A program made the translations under genes and the position numbers. From contig SIHQ01000002.1 of the NCBI GenBank assembly GCA_004762125.1, positions 62,001-126,000 on the forward strand: 64,000 nt of DNA, read 5' to 3'. This DNA is from Oceanospirillales bacterium. Its GTDB lineage: Bacteria; Pseudomonadota; Gammaproteobacteria; Pseudomonadales; Endozoicomonadaceae. Below the pieces are notes generated by a model that saw only the letters and a list, made by a program, of their open reading frames with translations, did no database searches and was not told the DNA's origin. Positions 8,347-18,641 of the stretch are shown piece by piece (within the stretch, counting starts at the first letter, position 1; the number at the start of each line of letters is the position of its first letter).

Positions 8347-9582
8347 CTACTGCTGATTTTCTTGTTTGTCTTCTTTTTTATCCGATCTGTGTCGCATGGG
8401 ACGCTCACTGTAACTTTGCCAGAAACCAAGACCTGCATGATGTCCAGCCCACCAACCAAAAGCGCCCGCTGAAGTGAGTAAAAACAATCTTTGCCATGGA
8501 GATAATTCAGGTATTAATAAATGACCAAGAGTAATAGCAATACCTCCCATCACAATACTAGAAGCAGACTGGAAGGCCTCCTGAGCAGCCTCTGCTTGTC
8601 CTACTACAGGAAAGTGCCCTAATGTTGCGAAACTGATTATCGTGTTCAGATCGCCTGAAAGCACATTGCCTGAAGCCAACATTAACTGGTAATTAGAGCC
8701 ATCTCTCATGACTCCTACAGGCCCAGTGTTCCATAAGGTTCTGATATCCCAAGTTCCGCTTCCAATTCCTGTGAGCCAACGCTCTATATTATCTTGATAA
8801 TCAGATCCGGCTGAAATTATGGCCGGTAGAGTACCTATTCCGTCCTTAGTGAAACCGTCGAATGCAGCAATGTAGCTTTGTGAAAACTGATGTAAACCGT
8901 ACTGCATCATATAGTTAGGCGGAACTGTTTGACCGTTGGTCTCTGAATGGAACATATGCCAGAATATTGAATAGAATAGGCAGAGTTGATCATCCGTTAA
9001 TTCTGTTTGCTGAAGAATACGGGTTGCCCCTTCAGTTTCCATAAGCGTCATTAACGTGAACAGAATGGCATGTTGCAGCCGGACGCTGACATTCTGCCAA
9101 TAAGAGGCGGAGATGGCATAGACAATACTTTCTATCGCAGCCTGAGGGATTACTCGAATCAGTTGATCGCCGTCCGTGTCATGATTATTCGCTTGAAGAG
9201 CACTCATGGAAAGTTGGTGAGCACTCTCCAGTCTGCCAAGGTCTATTACTGCAGAAATCTGTCGTAAGGCTGGAAATTCAAGTCTGGAGCCCTTGATAAT
9301 AGAGGCCGTTAGATACTGCGAACTGCTGCCAGAGAATTGAGCTCTATCCATAGCCTGGCCGAACTCTTGCAAAGTAAACGTAGTCCCGCAATTCGAACAT
9401 CGAAGAAATGCATAACCAGCTCCACACTGCCAGTTACTCACTTCGTATTTTTCAGGGTTATCATTGGAGCAACCGATATTTGGGCAAACAATCTTCAGTG
9501 TTGGATCAGCCTGTACCAGATGAGTGACCAGAAAAAGACTCAAGGTCAGTAAGCAGGCGGTAAGCTTTGATACGTACTCCAT
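8347..9582 (-). CDS. Secreted hypothetical protein with N-terminal zinc-ribbon-like cysteines
   Basis: Not recognised. It has a signal peptide (MEYVSKLTACLLTLSLFLVT, cleavage after VQA). Directly after it come cysteines 33 and 38 (CPNIGC), 53, 62 and 65 (CSNC), a spacing that could bind zinc. The middle is helical with no known motif. The C-terminal third has two hydrophobic stretches (SIVMGGIAITLGHLLIP and LFLLTSAGAFGWWAG), so the protein is probably membrane-associated on the periplasmic side. It is divergent from the 1547-aa gene, and both proteins carry a signal peptide plus a Cys cluster. Confidence 0.6.
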   Translation of the reverse strand: MEYVSKLTACLLTLSLFLVTHLVQADPTLKIVCPNIGCSNDNPEKYEVSNWQCGAGYAFLRCSNCGTTFTLQEFGQAMDRAQFSGSSSQYLTASIIKGSRLEFPALRQISAVIDLGRLESAHQLSMSALQANNHDTDGDQLIRVIPQAAIESIVYAISASYWQNVSVRLQHAILFTLMTLMETEGATRILQQTELTDDQLCLFYSIFWHMFHSETNGQTVPPNYMMQYGLHQFSQSYIAAFDGFTKDGIGTLPAIISAGSDYQDNIERWLTGIGSGTWDIRTLWNTGPVGVMRDGSNYQLMLASGNVLSGDLNTIISFATLGHFPVVGQAEAAQEAFQSASSIVMGGIAITLGHLLIPELSPWQRLFLLTSAGAFGWWAGHHAGLGFWQSYSERPMRHRSDKKEDKQENQQ

Positions 9583-9747
9583 ATTTATGCCCCTTTCAAT
9601 AAGTGAGGCTAGTAGGATAGTTCGCTCTGCTTAGTTGGGGGAGCTGATTACAGAGAGGCAGCACTAAACCAAATGGAAATAAATAGATATTCCATTTTTA
9701 TCTTCTAGACTCTTTTGCAAACTAATAATTCTAAGAGGTTGCAGGAA

Positions 9748-12700
9748 ATGGGGTCTTTCAGGCGAGCCCTGGTTCGATTTCTTTTTCTGACCTGTCTTAT
9801 GCTTTCTAATCCTGCCATAGGGTTGGAGTCTCCAAATGCGCTGCCTTTTGCACAGAGCGATTCGAGAGTCATCGAGTTAGGGAATTATCACCTTTATTTC
9901 AAAACCAGAAATATCAATGAGTGGTTGTTCTCTGTTGCTCAGCAGTTTGCCTTACCTATTGCCATGACGTTGCCAGGGCACCTTAGCCTTCTTGGGTTAC
10001 GTTATGACTGCAGTATGACAGCCAGCATAGTCCATACAACAAGAACAATGATGTCAGTTGGTTTGCAGTATTGGGCCGCAAGTTCTTTGGCTTCAATGAT
10101 GGGGGTCATTGGAAGCGATGCGTATACATTACTGCAGTTGGCAACTCAGGGAGCTATCGGCGCAGCACCATCGGCAGGGTCGGAGAGTCTACAGGTTCAC
10201 CGAGATGAAACAGGGATAACTCATATTAATGTCCCCACATATCTGTATCGCCCTGATGAAATGCTTCGTGTCTGTTTTGCCATAGAGCAAATCAGTGGAA
10301 TTAATCTGGTTAAGGCGGAGACACTGCCTTTCAGATCTTTTGGTAAAACAGGAGAAAGAGTTGCTAACTGGCTTGCCAGAAAACACTTCTTCAGTGCTAT
10401 GCATTCTTCTGTACCTGATAGAGACGGTATTACTTTATTTGATACTGCAGGATTTTCCTATGCACAGGAACAGGTACAGCTGCCAAGCGCTGGTTTTAAA
10501 ATACGCACGGCCATGAACGGTCAGCAGAGCAGTGGGGGAAGTTATCAGTACGGGAGCGGCAGCGGCCGGTCAAGACCGAGAGGGAATCAATATCATCCTA
10601 ACGGTTTGGGGTACGGTGGTTGGTGGCAAGGCGGTTACGCCGGAGGAGGAGGTAGGCCTCCCCGACAACCATTCGGCCCCCCCTCTGCGAGAAGGCCCCA
10701 GAGTCTGCCATTATGGGTTGTCGCTGGTGCTCAGGGATTACAGCAGCAGCCTTTTTGGCCTGGTTACCCACCATTGCAATGGGTAGCCGTTCCTCTGCCA
10801 AATCCTGTCTCGATTATTCACTCATCAGTTGCCGTTCCACCTATTGCTACAAGCAGTAGTCCACAGGCTCAGGTAATAGAATTACCTGAAGCAATGCCTT
10901 TTTCAGTCATACTGGATGACATGGATGAAGAAGCCATGGGCCTTCTGAAAAAACTGTTTAGCGGGGTAGAGCCAAACAGCATCACTCTATATGGCAGCCA
11001 TGCTCTGCGAGCTCTTTGTTTAAAAATGCACGGTAGTCACGCTGAGATTTATCCTGTGGATTGGGATTTTTTAATTACTCGCGACGGGCTTTATTCCGGT
11101 TTGAAAGAGCTTGGTATCACCAAGAGCGACTTTGATAAATTACATACTGATGATAATGATAAATCTCATACTGATGTTGGTCAGTTTCGTGCTTATGGTT
11201 TTGTTGTCAGGGATCAGAGTGATAAAGACCTGAGCTTTGGATTGAAGAGACGGCTCTTGCCTGGTGTATTTGAATCATTCAGTGTTCGTGTGATCAGAAA
11301 ACAAAAGCTGATTCTGCAATTGGATTTTACCTTAGTGAAAGAAGTCCCTGTGGGAGAGAATATTTGGTTTCAGAATGTGGGATCAATAGAAACAGTGAGT
11401 GTTGATTATATTCTGACTAAAGCGGAAGAGATGAAAAAAAACAGTTTGATGGACATACCTTCTGGGGATGCTTTTCGTAAACACCACAGAAAGCTGAAAA
11501 GCTGGCTGGCACTTGAAATTCAAAAGAGCCAAATAAAAGAAGCCATGCAAGCCATCAGCAAAGAGAATTTTCAACGTCTTCAGGCACTGGTTTGGGAAGA
11601 AATACCGGCCCCTATTGTGGAATTACAATCCAAAGCATCATTCACCACAGCTGAGCCACCAGAACTTGAGCGGAAACAGCCTGAGCGGAAACAACCTGAG
11701 CGAAAACAACCTGAGCGGAAACAACCTGAGCGGAAACAACCTGAGCGGAAACAACCTGAGCAAAAACAGCCTGAGCAAAAACAGCCTGAGCAAAAACAGC
11801 CTGATTATGATGTTGTCCCTGAATCAATACCGGAAGCGTCTGCAGTAAGCGATCAACCAGTTGTGCTTCCTGAGATAGTAGAGCAGGGACTGCCAGCTTT
11901 ACCTGTCACTCTGGGAGCGTTATCTGACAGAGATCTTGATCGTTTGGTCTATCAGACTGTTGTCGATTATCAGCGAAAACATCCGGATAGTTTTGTAGCG
12001 CTCGCTGGTGGCCGAGCGGTTTGGTGGCATATTTCCGGGCAGCTGACTGAAGATGATTTCGATCAGGCCCGATCGCATTGGACTGACATTGGTGGTGACT
12101 GGAATTTCGCAGTGAGAAGCCAACAAGTGGCAAGTGGTTTGCACAAGTCAATAAAGAAAATGATCCGCTTAGACAAGCGATATGATGCCGTTATATTTGA
12201 AGAACTGGATCGAGGGCCTGATGCTGAATACATACGAGTCACTTTAAAAAAACAACCCGTCCTTCATTACTCTCTGCAATATAAAAGTGATGTTACTTCT
12301 TGGAAAACAGATACTCAGGCTGATGGTGTTGTGCGAGTACTGAAGGTTCGACAGTTAGCAGAGGAAATTGTGAAAACAATTCGTGTTCTGAAATCAGCCA
12401 AAAGACCTTCTGGGTGGAAGCTCGACAAGCTGAAATCATTGGAGTCCAGATTAACACTGCTGAAAAAATACTGTCCTGAAGAGATGCTTGTAAAAAAAGC
12501 ACCTGCAAAAAAGAAACCTGCCCAAAAGGTAATGAAGAAAAGAGTAGCCAGTGAGGCACCTATACGAAAGGCGAAACTTACACCTCAGCTTCGACTATTG
12601 ATGAGCCTTTCTGAAGCTAAGCCAAAGCATAAAGAAAAGACAACAATTCACTTACCAGATTTAAAATCGTTACATGAGCCAACTAAATTGGGAGCCCTCT

Positions 12701-14391
12701 CATCAGCTGTTTTAGTTAGCTCGGATACTAAAGAATTGTTCGTCGCCCCTGAGATGGAAAAGGCTTTGACTAGAACGACTGTTGACCTGTCTCCGGAAGT
12801 AGAGAAGAGAGAGGAAGAGATTAGTTTTACGATGAAGAATCTTGATCTCGAAGAGCCGGACGAAAGAGATACGCAGATAGCTACTAGTGAACATGAGCAA
12901 GAAGACGATCTTCCGAATGAGCAAGCAGCTCATAAAAAAAGCCGTAAGAAAATTAACAAAGAGCTGAATCGAGCCAGAATAGCCAGCCAGAAAATGATGA
13001 AAAAACCCTGGCAAGAATTAAAAGGACAATTTCGAATTGAGGTTGAAAGAAAAACCACTCATTTGGAAATGCTACAGTTTTTTCTTCTTGAGAAATCCTC
13101 AGGAAAAGGTCTCTGGATGATTCTTGAACCTTTGGTTAAGGCCAGAATATCCTCTGGTATCAAATTGACTTCTGAACTGGAGAGACTGATCTGGCAGTCA
13201 GCAACTAGCAGTTCCAAGGCTCTTTTTTGGTTGGCTAATCAACATGTAAATGGAAAACTACTGAGGCCTGCTCGTCTTTCCCGACTGCTTCGTTTACATC
13301 AGGAAGGGGTGACAGAGGGGGTCGAATCAAGATTTGAATATGAAATGCGTACCGAACTGGAAGAAAAACTAGCAATATCAAGACAGGATTTATCTTCTAT
13401 GGATCCGTCAGTTAAACTCTATAAAGATATCCAACAAGAATTACAGGTAGAAACGGTAACACTGGATTTTAAGAGTGACTGGGTTACTCAGTCTCTGGAT
13501 TGGCAAAGAAGTGTGAGCCAAAGGCTCGATCAGATTGATAAAGGAAAGCTGATCAGTCTGGCAATATGCTCATCACTTATTGAAAACTTGCTTCTCTCGT
13601 TTGATAGAGAGCTTTTGACGCTAAAATCTTTTGCTGAGCGCAGTGAAAAAGAGTTGGCGGCAGAAGAACGTTTTCTTGGTTTATATCGAGAGTTCAATAG
13701 CTGGTTCACCGCAGTGATAGTGACAGGCGCGGGTGTTGATCGCACTCTATTGAGCACTTTAGCTGAATGGTTGACCAATAATCAGGGGTTAGCTCTGGTT
13801 GCAGCCCTGTCACGGTTTCCTGAAACCCAGTTCGAGAGTCCTCAATTACTGAATTTCCTTGGCTCCAGTAGTTGGGTTGAAGGGATAAAATTAAATAAGT
13901 GCGTGAACTGTAATAGCTTGAGTTTTTTATTTCAGACAGGACATAATTCTGAATGGGAGAATGGGCACCCCGAAAGTGAATGTGATGATCCGTGGTGTGT
14001 TTCATATCTGTGTATTAGGTGCCATGGTGAGATAAAAACCTGTAAATGCGGGGTTGTGCTTTTGGATGGCTTTCTCGATAGATATGTTCGTAACGAGTTA
14101 TTGAAGAATTTGCCGAAAAAGTTTGAAAAACCGGATTGGCAGAGAGTATCTGAATTACTGCTTGTAGAAGCATTTAAGCTCTGGGAAACAGGCTACCCAC
14201 AAATGTCTATGGCTCTGGTCGAACAGGTGCTTCAACAAGAAGGTATATCACTGAGTCGTTCGGAGATGAACAGTAAGCGTATACGCTGGTTTATCGAATT
14301 TGAACTTGGTAACGACCCTCAAAAACTTAAACAGCTTCAAACTATTCTTCAGGTCAGGCCAGAGTGGCAAGGGGTAATGGCGGAATTTTAG
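9748..14391 (+). CDS. Large secreted protein with two degenerate nucleotidyltransferase-like motifs
   Basis: No family recognised with confidence; 1547 aa. The start is the ATG at 9748, because GAGG lies nine bases upstream and a signal peptide follows at once (RFLFLTCLMLSNPAIGLES). A TTG at 9715 gives only 11 more residues. Order of parts: Gly/Pro/Tyr-rich region around 255-310; nucleotidyltransferase-like module with GSHALRAL from Gly416 and DWDF at 438-441; nine pentapeptide repeats (641-685); a second module with AGGRAV near 753-758 and DWNF at 784-787; a Lys/Ala-rich basic stretch; acidic and helical regions; and a Cys/His cluster at 1385-1434. The second module lacks the second Asp, so at most one would be catalytic. 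It is divergent from the 411-aa Cys-bearing secreted protein. Effector-like by architecture only. Confidence 0.7.
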   Translation: MGSFRRALVRFLFLTCLMLSNPAIGLESPNALPFAQSDSRVIELGNYHLYFKTRNINEWLFSVAQQFALPIAMTLPGHLSLLGLRYDCSMTASIVHTTRTMMSVGLQYWAASSLASMMGVIGSDAYTLLQLATQGAIGAAPSAGSESLQVHRDETGITHINVPTYLYRPDEMLRVCFAIEQISGINLVKAETLPFRSFGKTGERVANWLARKHFFSAMHSSVPDRDGITLFDTAGFSYAQEQVQLPSAGFKIRTAMNGQQSSGGSYQYGSGSGRSRPRGNQYHPNGLGYGGWWQGGYAGGGGRPPRQPFGPPSARRPQSLPLWVVAGAQGLQQQPFWPGYPPLQWVAVPLPNPVSIIHSSVAVPPIATSSSPQAQVIELPEAMPFSVILDDMDEEAMGLLKKLFSGVEPNSITLYGSHALRALCLKMHGSHAEIYPVDWDFLITRDGLYSGLKELGITKSDFDKLHTDDNDKSHTDVGQFRAYGFVVRDQSDKDLSFGLKRRLLPGVFESFSVRVIRKQKLILQLDFTLVKEVPVGENIWFQNVGSIETVSVDYILTKAEEMKKNSLMDIPSGDAFRKHHRKLKSWLALEIQKSQIKEAMQAISKENFQRLQALVWEEIPAPIVELQSKASFTTAEPPELERKQPERKQPERKQPERKQPERKQPERKQPEQKQPEQKQPEQKQPDYDVVPESIPEASAVSDQPVVLPEIVEQGLPALPVTLGALSDRDLDRLVYQTVVDYQRKHPDSFVALAGGRAVWWHISGQLTEDDFDQARSHWTDIGGDWNFAVRSQQVASGLHKSIKKMIRLDKRYDAVIFEELDRGPDAEYIRVTLKKQPVLHYSLQYKSDVTSWKTDTQADGVVRVLKVRQLAEEIVKTIRVLKSAKRPSGWKLDKLKSLESRLTLLKKYCPEEMLVKKAPAKKKPAQKVMKKRVASEAPIRKAKLTPQLRLLMSLSEAKPKHKEKTTIHLPDLKSLHEPTKLGALSSAVLVSSDTKELFVAPEMEKALTRTTVDLSPEVEKREEEISFTMKNLDLEEPDERDTQIATSEHEQEDDLPNEQAAHKKSRKKINKELNRARIASQKMMKKPWQELKGQFRIEVERKTTHLEMLQFFLLEKSSGKGLWMILEPLVKARISSGIKLTSELERLIWQSATSSSKALFWLANQHVNGKLLRPARLSRLLRLHQEGVTEGVESRFEYEMRTELEEKLAISRQDLSSMDPSVKLYKDIQQELQVETVTLDFKSDWVTQSLDWQRSVSQRLDQIDKGKLISLAICSSLIENLLLSFDRELLTLKSFAERSEKELAAEERFLGLYREFNSWFTAVIVTGAGVDRTLLSTLAEWLTNNQGLALVAALSRFPETQFESPQLLNFLGSSSWVEGIKLNKCVNCNSLSFLFQTGHNSEWENGHPESECDDPWCVSYLCIRCHGEIKTCKCGVVLLDGFLDRYVRNELLKNLPKKFEKPDWQRVSELLLVEAFKLWETGYPQMSMALVEQVLQQEGISLSRSEMNSKRIRWFIEFELGNDPQKLKQLQTILQVRPEWQGVMAEF
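11668..11802 (+). repeat. 15-bp tandem repeat encoding ERKQP/EQKQP
   Basis: Nine consecutive 15-base units: six encode Glu-Arg-Lys-Gln-Pro and three encode Glu-Gln-Lys-Gln-Pro. They form a charged proline-rich linker between the two nucleotidyltransferase-like modules. The near-identity of the DNA units indicates recent expansion. Confidence 0.95.
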
Positions 14392-14504
14392 CCCGACAGC
14401 TGATACAACTTTGGATAATGGCTTAGTCTTTTTTCCAGGGATTTCAGAAAAGCCTCAACTCAACAGGTATAATGCTCGCTTTTGCCCATTTTCTGGAGAA
14501 TTGA

Positions 14505-17500
14505 GTGTCCGGTCGCAATGACTTACGCAGTGCCATCAGCCAGTGCATGATCAGGGATCGCTTCCCCATTAGCAGACAACTTCAGCGTCTCAAAAGTAAC
14601 GATGAAGATGGGCTGAGCAGGCTGCAGGGCCGGATTGACCGCTCTACGGAAAGAGCTTCTGCCCGCCTCTCTGCTATCCCGGAGATTGAATACAATCAGG
14701 CGCTTCCTGTCGTTGAACGTCGTGAAGAAATCCGAAAAGCTATTGAGAATAATCAGGTTGTTGTTATTGCTGGTGAGACCGGCTCCGGTAAAACTACGCA
14801 GTTGCCGAAAATTTGTCTGGAGGCGGGGCGAGGGGTTTTTGGCCTGATTGGTCACACCCAGCCTCGTCGTCTGGCTGCTCGATCTGTTGCCGGCCGAATA
14901 GCAGAAGAACTGAAAGTGCCTATGGGCGAGCAGGTCGGTTACCAGGTACGTTTTACCGACCATGCTAATGAAAAAACGCTGGTCAAATTGATGACTGACG
15001 GTATTCTGCTGGCCGAAATACAGAATGATCGTTTTTTGAGTCGTTACGATACCATCATTATTGATGAAGCTCATGAGCGCAGTCTGAACATCGATTTTCT
15101 GCTGGGCTATCTAAAGATTCTGCTCCCAAAACGTCCTGATCTTAAACTGATTATTACCTCTGCGACCATCGATGTTGACCGGTTCTCGAAACACTTTAAT
15201 AACGCTCCGGTTATTGAAGTCACTGGTCGAACCTATCCGGTAGAGCTGGAATACCGGCCGATGGAAGATATGGAACTGGAAGGACGGGACGCTGACCAAC
15301 GACTGCAGCAGGGTATTCTTTCAGCATTACGGGAAATTGAAGACAGTGAACGTTCAGGGCAGGGACCAACCCTGGGTGACGTTCTGGTTTTCCTCAGTGG
15401 TGAACGTGAAATCAGGGAAACGTCAAAGTTTCTAAAAGATGCCAAGCTCAGAGACACTGATATCCTGCCGCTCTATGCCAGATTGTCCGCAGCTGAACAG
15501 AATCGCATCTTTCAAACAGGCTCTGGTCGTCGAGTTATTCTCTCCACTAACGTCGCTGAGACCTCACTGACAGTTCCGGGAATTCGTTATGTGATTGATC
15601 CGGGTACGGCCCGAATCAGTCGTTACAGTGTTCGTTCTAAAGTTCAACGATTGCCTGTTGAGGCTGTTTCCCAGGCTTCTGCCAATCAGCGTAAAGGTCG
15701 TTGTGGCCGAGTGGCTGAAGGTATCTGCTATCGACTTTACTCTGAAGAAGACTTCCTTGGTCGAACCGAATTTACTGACGCTGAAATTTTAAGAACCAGT
15801 TTGGCTGCCGTTATTCTGAAAATGCTTCAAATGGGTTTGGGGGATGTTGCTGCATTTCCGTTTGTGGATGCTCCCGACGAGAAAGCCGTTAACGACGGTT
15901 TTAAACTGCTTCAGGAACTGGGAGCCGTTGATGATAAACGTCGAATGACCCGTGTCGGTCATCAGCTTTCAAAGCTTCCGGTCGATCCTCGCATGGCTCG
16001 TATGCTGGTAGAAGCACACACAAACAATGCACTGAATGAACTGCTGATTATTGCCTCTGCATTGGCAATTCAGGACCCAAGGGAACGACCTGCAGAGAAG
16101 CAGCAGGCAGCAGATCAGAGACATCGGGAGCATTTCGATGATGATTCTGATTTTATCGGCTTTGTTAACCTATGGAATATCTACGAAGAACAGCGCCAGA
16201 ATTTGTCTCAGAATCAGCTGCGAAAATACTGTAAGCAGCAGTTCCTGTCGTTTATGCGAATGAGAGAGTGGCGAGACCTACACCGTCAGTTATCATTGGC
16301 CTGTAAAGACATTGATTTGAAGGTAAATGATGAACCCGCCAGCTACGATGATGTTCATAAATCTCTGTTGGCCGGTCTGCTTTCTCATTTAGGTAATAAG
16401 GATGATGAGGCCGATTATATGGGCGCCAGAAACCGTCGTTTCTGGTTGTTCCCGGGGTCAACGTTATATAAGCGGAAACCCAAATGGATCATAGCCTCGG
16501 AGTTGGTAGAAACCTCCCGCCTGTTTGCTCGTACCAGTGCCAAGATTGAGCCGGAGTGGATTGAATCGTTGGCGGATCATCTGGTTAAGCGTAACTATTT
16601 TGAACCTCATTGGGAGAAGAATCGAGCCCAGGTGGTTGCTTTTGAACAGGTCATTCTTTATGGCCTGATTATTGTGGCTCGTCGTCGTATCAGCTACGGA
16701 GCCATTGATCCGGTCGTGTCTCGTGAGATTTTCATTCGAGAAGCGTTGGTCGAAGGTCATTTTCGCTCAAAGGGTAAGTTCCAGAAGCATAACCTTGACC
16801 TGATCGGTGAAGTGGATGAGCTGGAAGCCAAGTCCCGTCGCCGCGACATCTTAGTCGATCCGGAAACCCTTTATCAGTTCTACGATGAGAGGCTGCCAGA
16901 GAATATTTTCAACGGTGCCGGTTTTGAGAAGTGGCGCAAGGATGTTGAGCAACAGGATGTCAACTTGCTGTACCTCACCAAAGAATATTTGATGAAACAC
17001 GATGCAGGTGAGATTACGGAAAACAAATATCCGGATCGCCTGCGTTGGGAAGGACTTGAGTTACCATTGACTTACCACTTTGAACCGGGAGCTGTAGATG
17101 ACGGGGTTACCCTGACCTTGCCAGTTCAGGCTCTAAGGCTCCTGCCAAAGCATCGGTTGGAATGGCTGGTGCCAGGCATGCTTTATGACAAATGTGTAGC
17201 GATGGTACGGAATCTACCCAAGGCTACACGTAAGAATTTTGTACCCGTGCCGGACTATATCAAAGGTGCGTTGGAGTCTATGTCCATCTGCGATGAACCA
17301 TTGACTGATATTCTTGGACATCACTTGCATCGTATGTCGGGCACACGAGTTCTTGAAGAACAATGGAATGACGAAGGTCTGCTGGATCATCTGAAAATGA
17401 ACTTCAGGCTGATCGATGAAAACGGCACGCTGTTGGGGCAAGGTCGTGACCTGACACATTTGAAAGAGAAGTTTGGTAAAGAGTCGGAAGACAGTATGCG

Positions 17501-18395
17501 TCGGTTGACCGACAGTTCACTGGAACAGCAAGGTCTGAAAGACTGGAGTTGTGGTGACCTGCCTGAAGAGATTACTCGAAAGGTAGGTGGTCTTGTGTTG
17601 AAAACCTATCCGGCACTGGTGGATCAAAAAGACTCTGTCGCGGTAAAACTGTTTGAAGATAAGGGCATGGCTGATTCGGTGAATCGAAACGGTCTGACCC
17701 GGTTGTTTCGCTTCAAGCTCTCCGTTCAGCTGAAGTTTGCACTGAGTCGCATGAAGAACCTTAAACAGATCAAACTCTACGCTACTGGATCACTACAGGC
17801 GAAAGCACTGGAGGAGGACATCCAGTCTTTCCTTATTTCAGAAATTTTTGTTCGAGAGCCAGCGGAGTGGCCAAGAAATCAACAGGACTTTAAGAATCTG
17901 ATTGAAAAGCGAAAAGGTGAAATTGTGCCTTTTGCTGAAGATATCGATAATCTATTGCTGGATATCTTCAAGCGGGTTCATATCATCAATAAAAATCTGA
18001 AAGGTAAGATTGCCTTTGATCAGGCGTTTTCTCTTTCGGATATCAAACAGCATCTTTCCACACTGATTTACCCGGGTTTTCTCTCTGATGCCGGGAATGA
18101 ATGGCTGAGACATTACCCTCGTTTTATTCAGGGAATAGAAGTTCGACAGGAGAAACTGGCCGCTCAGGTCAATAGAGACAGAGCCTGGACAGAAGAGTTG
18201 ACCAATCTTTATAAAGCTTGGGAAAATCGTAAAGAGATTCATCAAAAGCATAAAATTGTGGACAGTAAGCTGGTGTTCTATCGCTGGATGCTGGAAGAGT
18301 ACAGAGTGTCACTCTTTGCTCAGAAGTTAGGAACTCGTTTCCCGGTATCGGATAAACGCCTTAGAAAGCTCTGGGCTGAAATTCAGGAAATTTAA
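14505..18395 (+). CDS. hrpA: ATP-dependent RNA helicase HrpA
   Basis: DEAH-box helicase; in E. coli HrpA processes mRNA and relieves stalled ribosomes. Walker A GETGSGKTT starts near residue 90, with QPRRLAARS, DEAH near 187-190, SATID, the STNVAETSLTVPG segment and QRKGRCGR. These are followed by the helicase-associated and OB regions and the long DUF3418-type C-terminal part. At 1296 aa it is full length. The GTG start has GGAG about ten bases upstream; an ATG start is not available nearby without losing the conserved N-terminus. It appears to stand alone. Confidence 0.95.
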   Translation: MSGRNDLRSAISQCMIRDRFPISRQLQRLKSNDEDGLSRLQGRIDRSTERASARLSAIPEIEYNQALPVVERREEIRKAIENNQVVVIAGETGSGKTTQLPKICLEAGRGVFGLIGHTQPRRLAARSVAGRIAEELKVPMGEQVGYQVRFTDHANEKTLVKLMTDGILLAEIQNDRFLSRYDTIIIDEAHERSLNIDFLLGYLKILLPKRPDLKLIITSATIDVDRFSKHFNNAPVIEVTGRTYPVELEYRPMEDMELEGRDADQRLQQGILSALREIEDSERSGQGPTLGDVLVFLSGEREIRETSKFLKDAKLRDTDILPLYARLSAAEQNRIFQTGSGRRVILSTNVAETSLTVPGIRYVIDPGTARISRYSVRSKVQRLPVEAVSQASANQRKGRCGRVAEGICYRLYSEEDFLGRTEFTDAEILRTSLAAVILKMLQMGLGDVAAFPFVDAPDEKAVNDGFKLLQELGAVDDKRRMTRVGHQLSKLPVDPRMARMLVEAHTNNALNELLIIASALAIQDPRERPAEKQQAADQRHREHFDDDSDFIGFVNLWNIYEEQRQNLSQNQLRKYCKQQFLSFMRMREWRDLHRQLSLACKDIDLKVNDEPASYDDVHKSLLAGLLSHLGNKDDEADYMGARNRRFWLFPGSTLYKRKPKWIIASELVETSRLFARTSAKIEPEWIESLADHLVKRNYFEPHWEKNRAQVVAFEQVILYGLIIVARRRISYGAIDPVVSREIFIREALVEGHFRSKGKFQKHNLDLIGEVDELEAKSRRRDILVDPETLYQFYDERLPENIFNGAGFEKWRKDVEQQDVNLLYLTKEYLMKHDAGEITENKYPDRLRWEGLELPLTYHFEPGAVDDGVTLTLPVQALRLLPKHRLEWLVPGMLYDKCVAMVRNLPKATRKNFVPVPDYIKGALESMSICDEPLTDILGHHLHRMSGTRVLEEQWNDEGLLDHLKMNFRLIDENGTLLGQGRDLTHLKEKFGKESEDSMRRLTDSSLEQQGLKDWSCGDLPEEITRKVGGLVLKTYPALVDQKDSVAVKLFEDKGMADSVNRNGLTRLFRFKLSVQLKFALSRMKNLKQIKLYATGSLQAKALEEDIQSFLISEIFVREPAEWPRNQQDFKNLIEKRKGEIVPFAEDIDNLLLDIFKRVHIINKNLKGKIAFDQAFSLSDIKQHLSTLIYPGFLSDAGNEWLRHYPRFIQGIEVRQEKLAAQVNRDRAWTEELTNLYKAWENRKEIHQKHKIVDSKLVFYRWMLEEYRVSLFAQKLGTRFPVSDKRLRKLWAEIQEI

Positions 18396-18524
18396 ATTAT
18401 TTGGCAGATAAACAGCAGGTAAATGCGTACAAGTGAATGGTTAATCAGTCATCTTCTCAGCTACGGCAGGAAGATGACGATTAGACTCGTGTGCCCAAAT
18501 GTTTATGCTTGGAGTTGTTGATCT

Positions 18525-18641
18525 ATGATTGAAAAATACCTCCATTATTTTTTGGCCAGCCAGGTCGACGAATGTTTAAGTATACTTATCGCCTTATTGA
18601 GGTATAAGTCACATAATCTAGTGTTACGCGCTCTTCTATAA
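18525..18641 (+). CDS. Doubtful 38-codon ORF
   Basis: The 643 bases between hrpA and the acidic small protein contain one short ORF (MIEKYLHYFLASQ start) with GGAG ten bases before its ATG. The product has no recognised motif. It may be chance. Confidence 0.2.
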   Translation: MIEKYLHYFLASQVDECLSILIALLRYKSHNLVLRALL

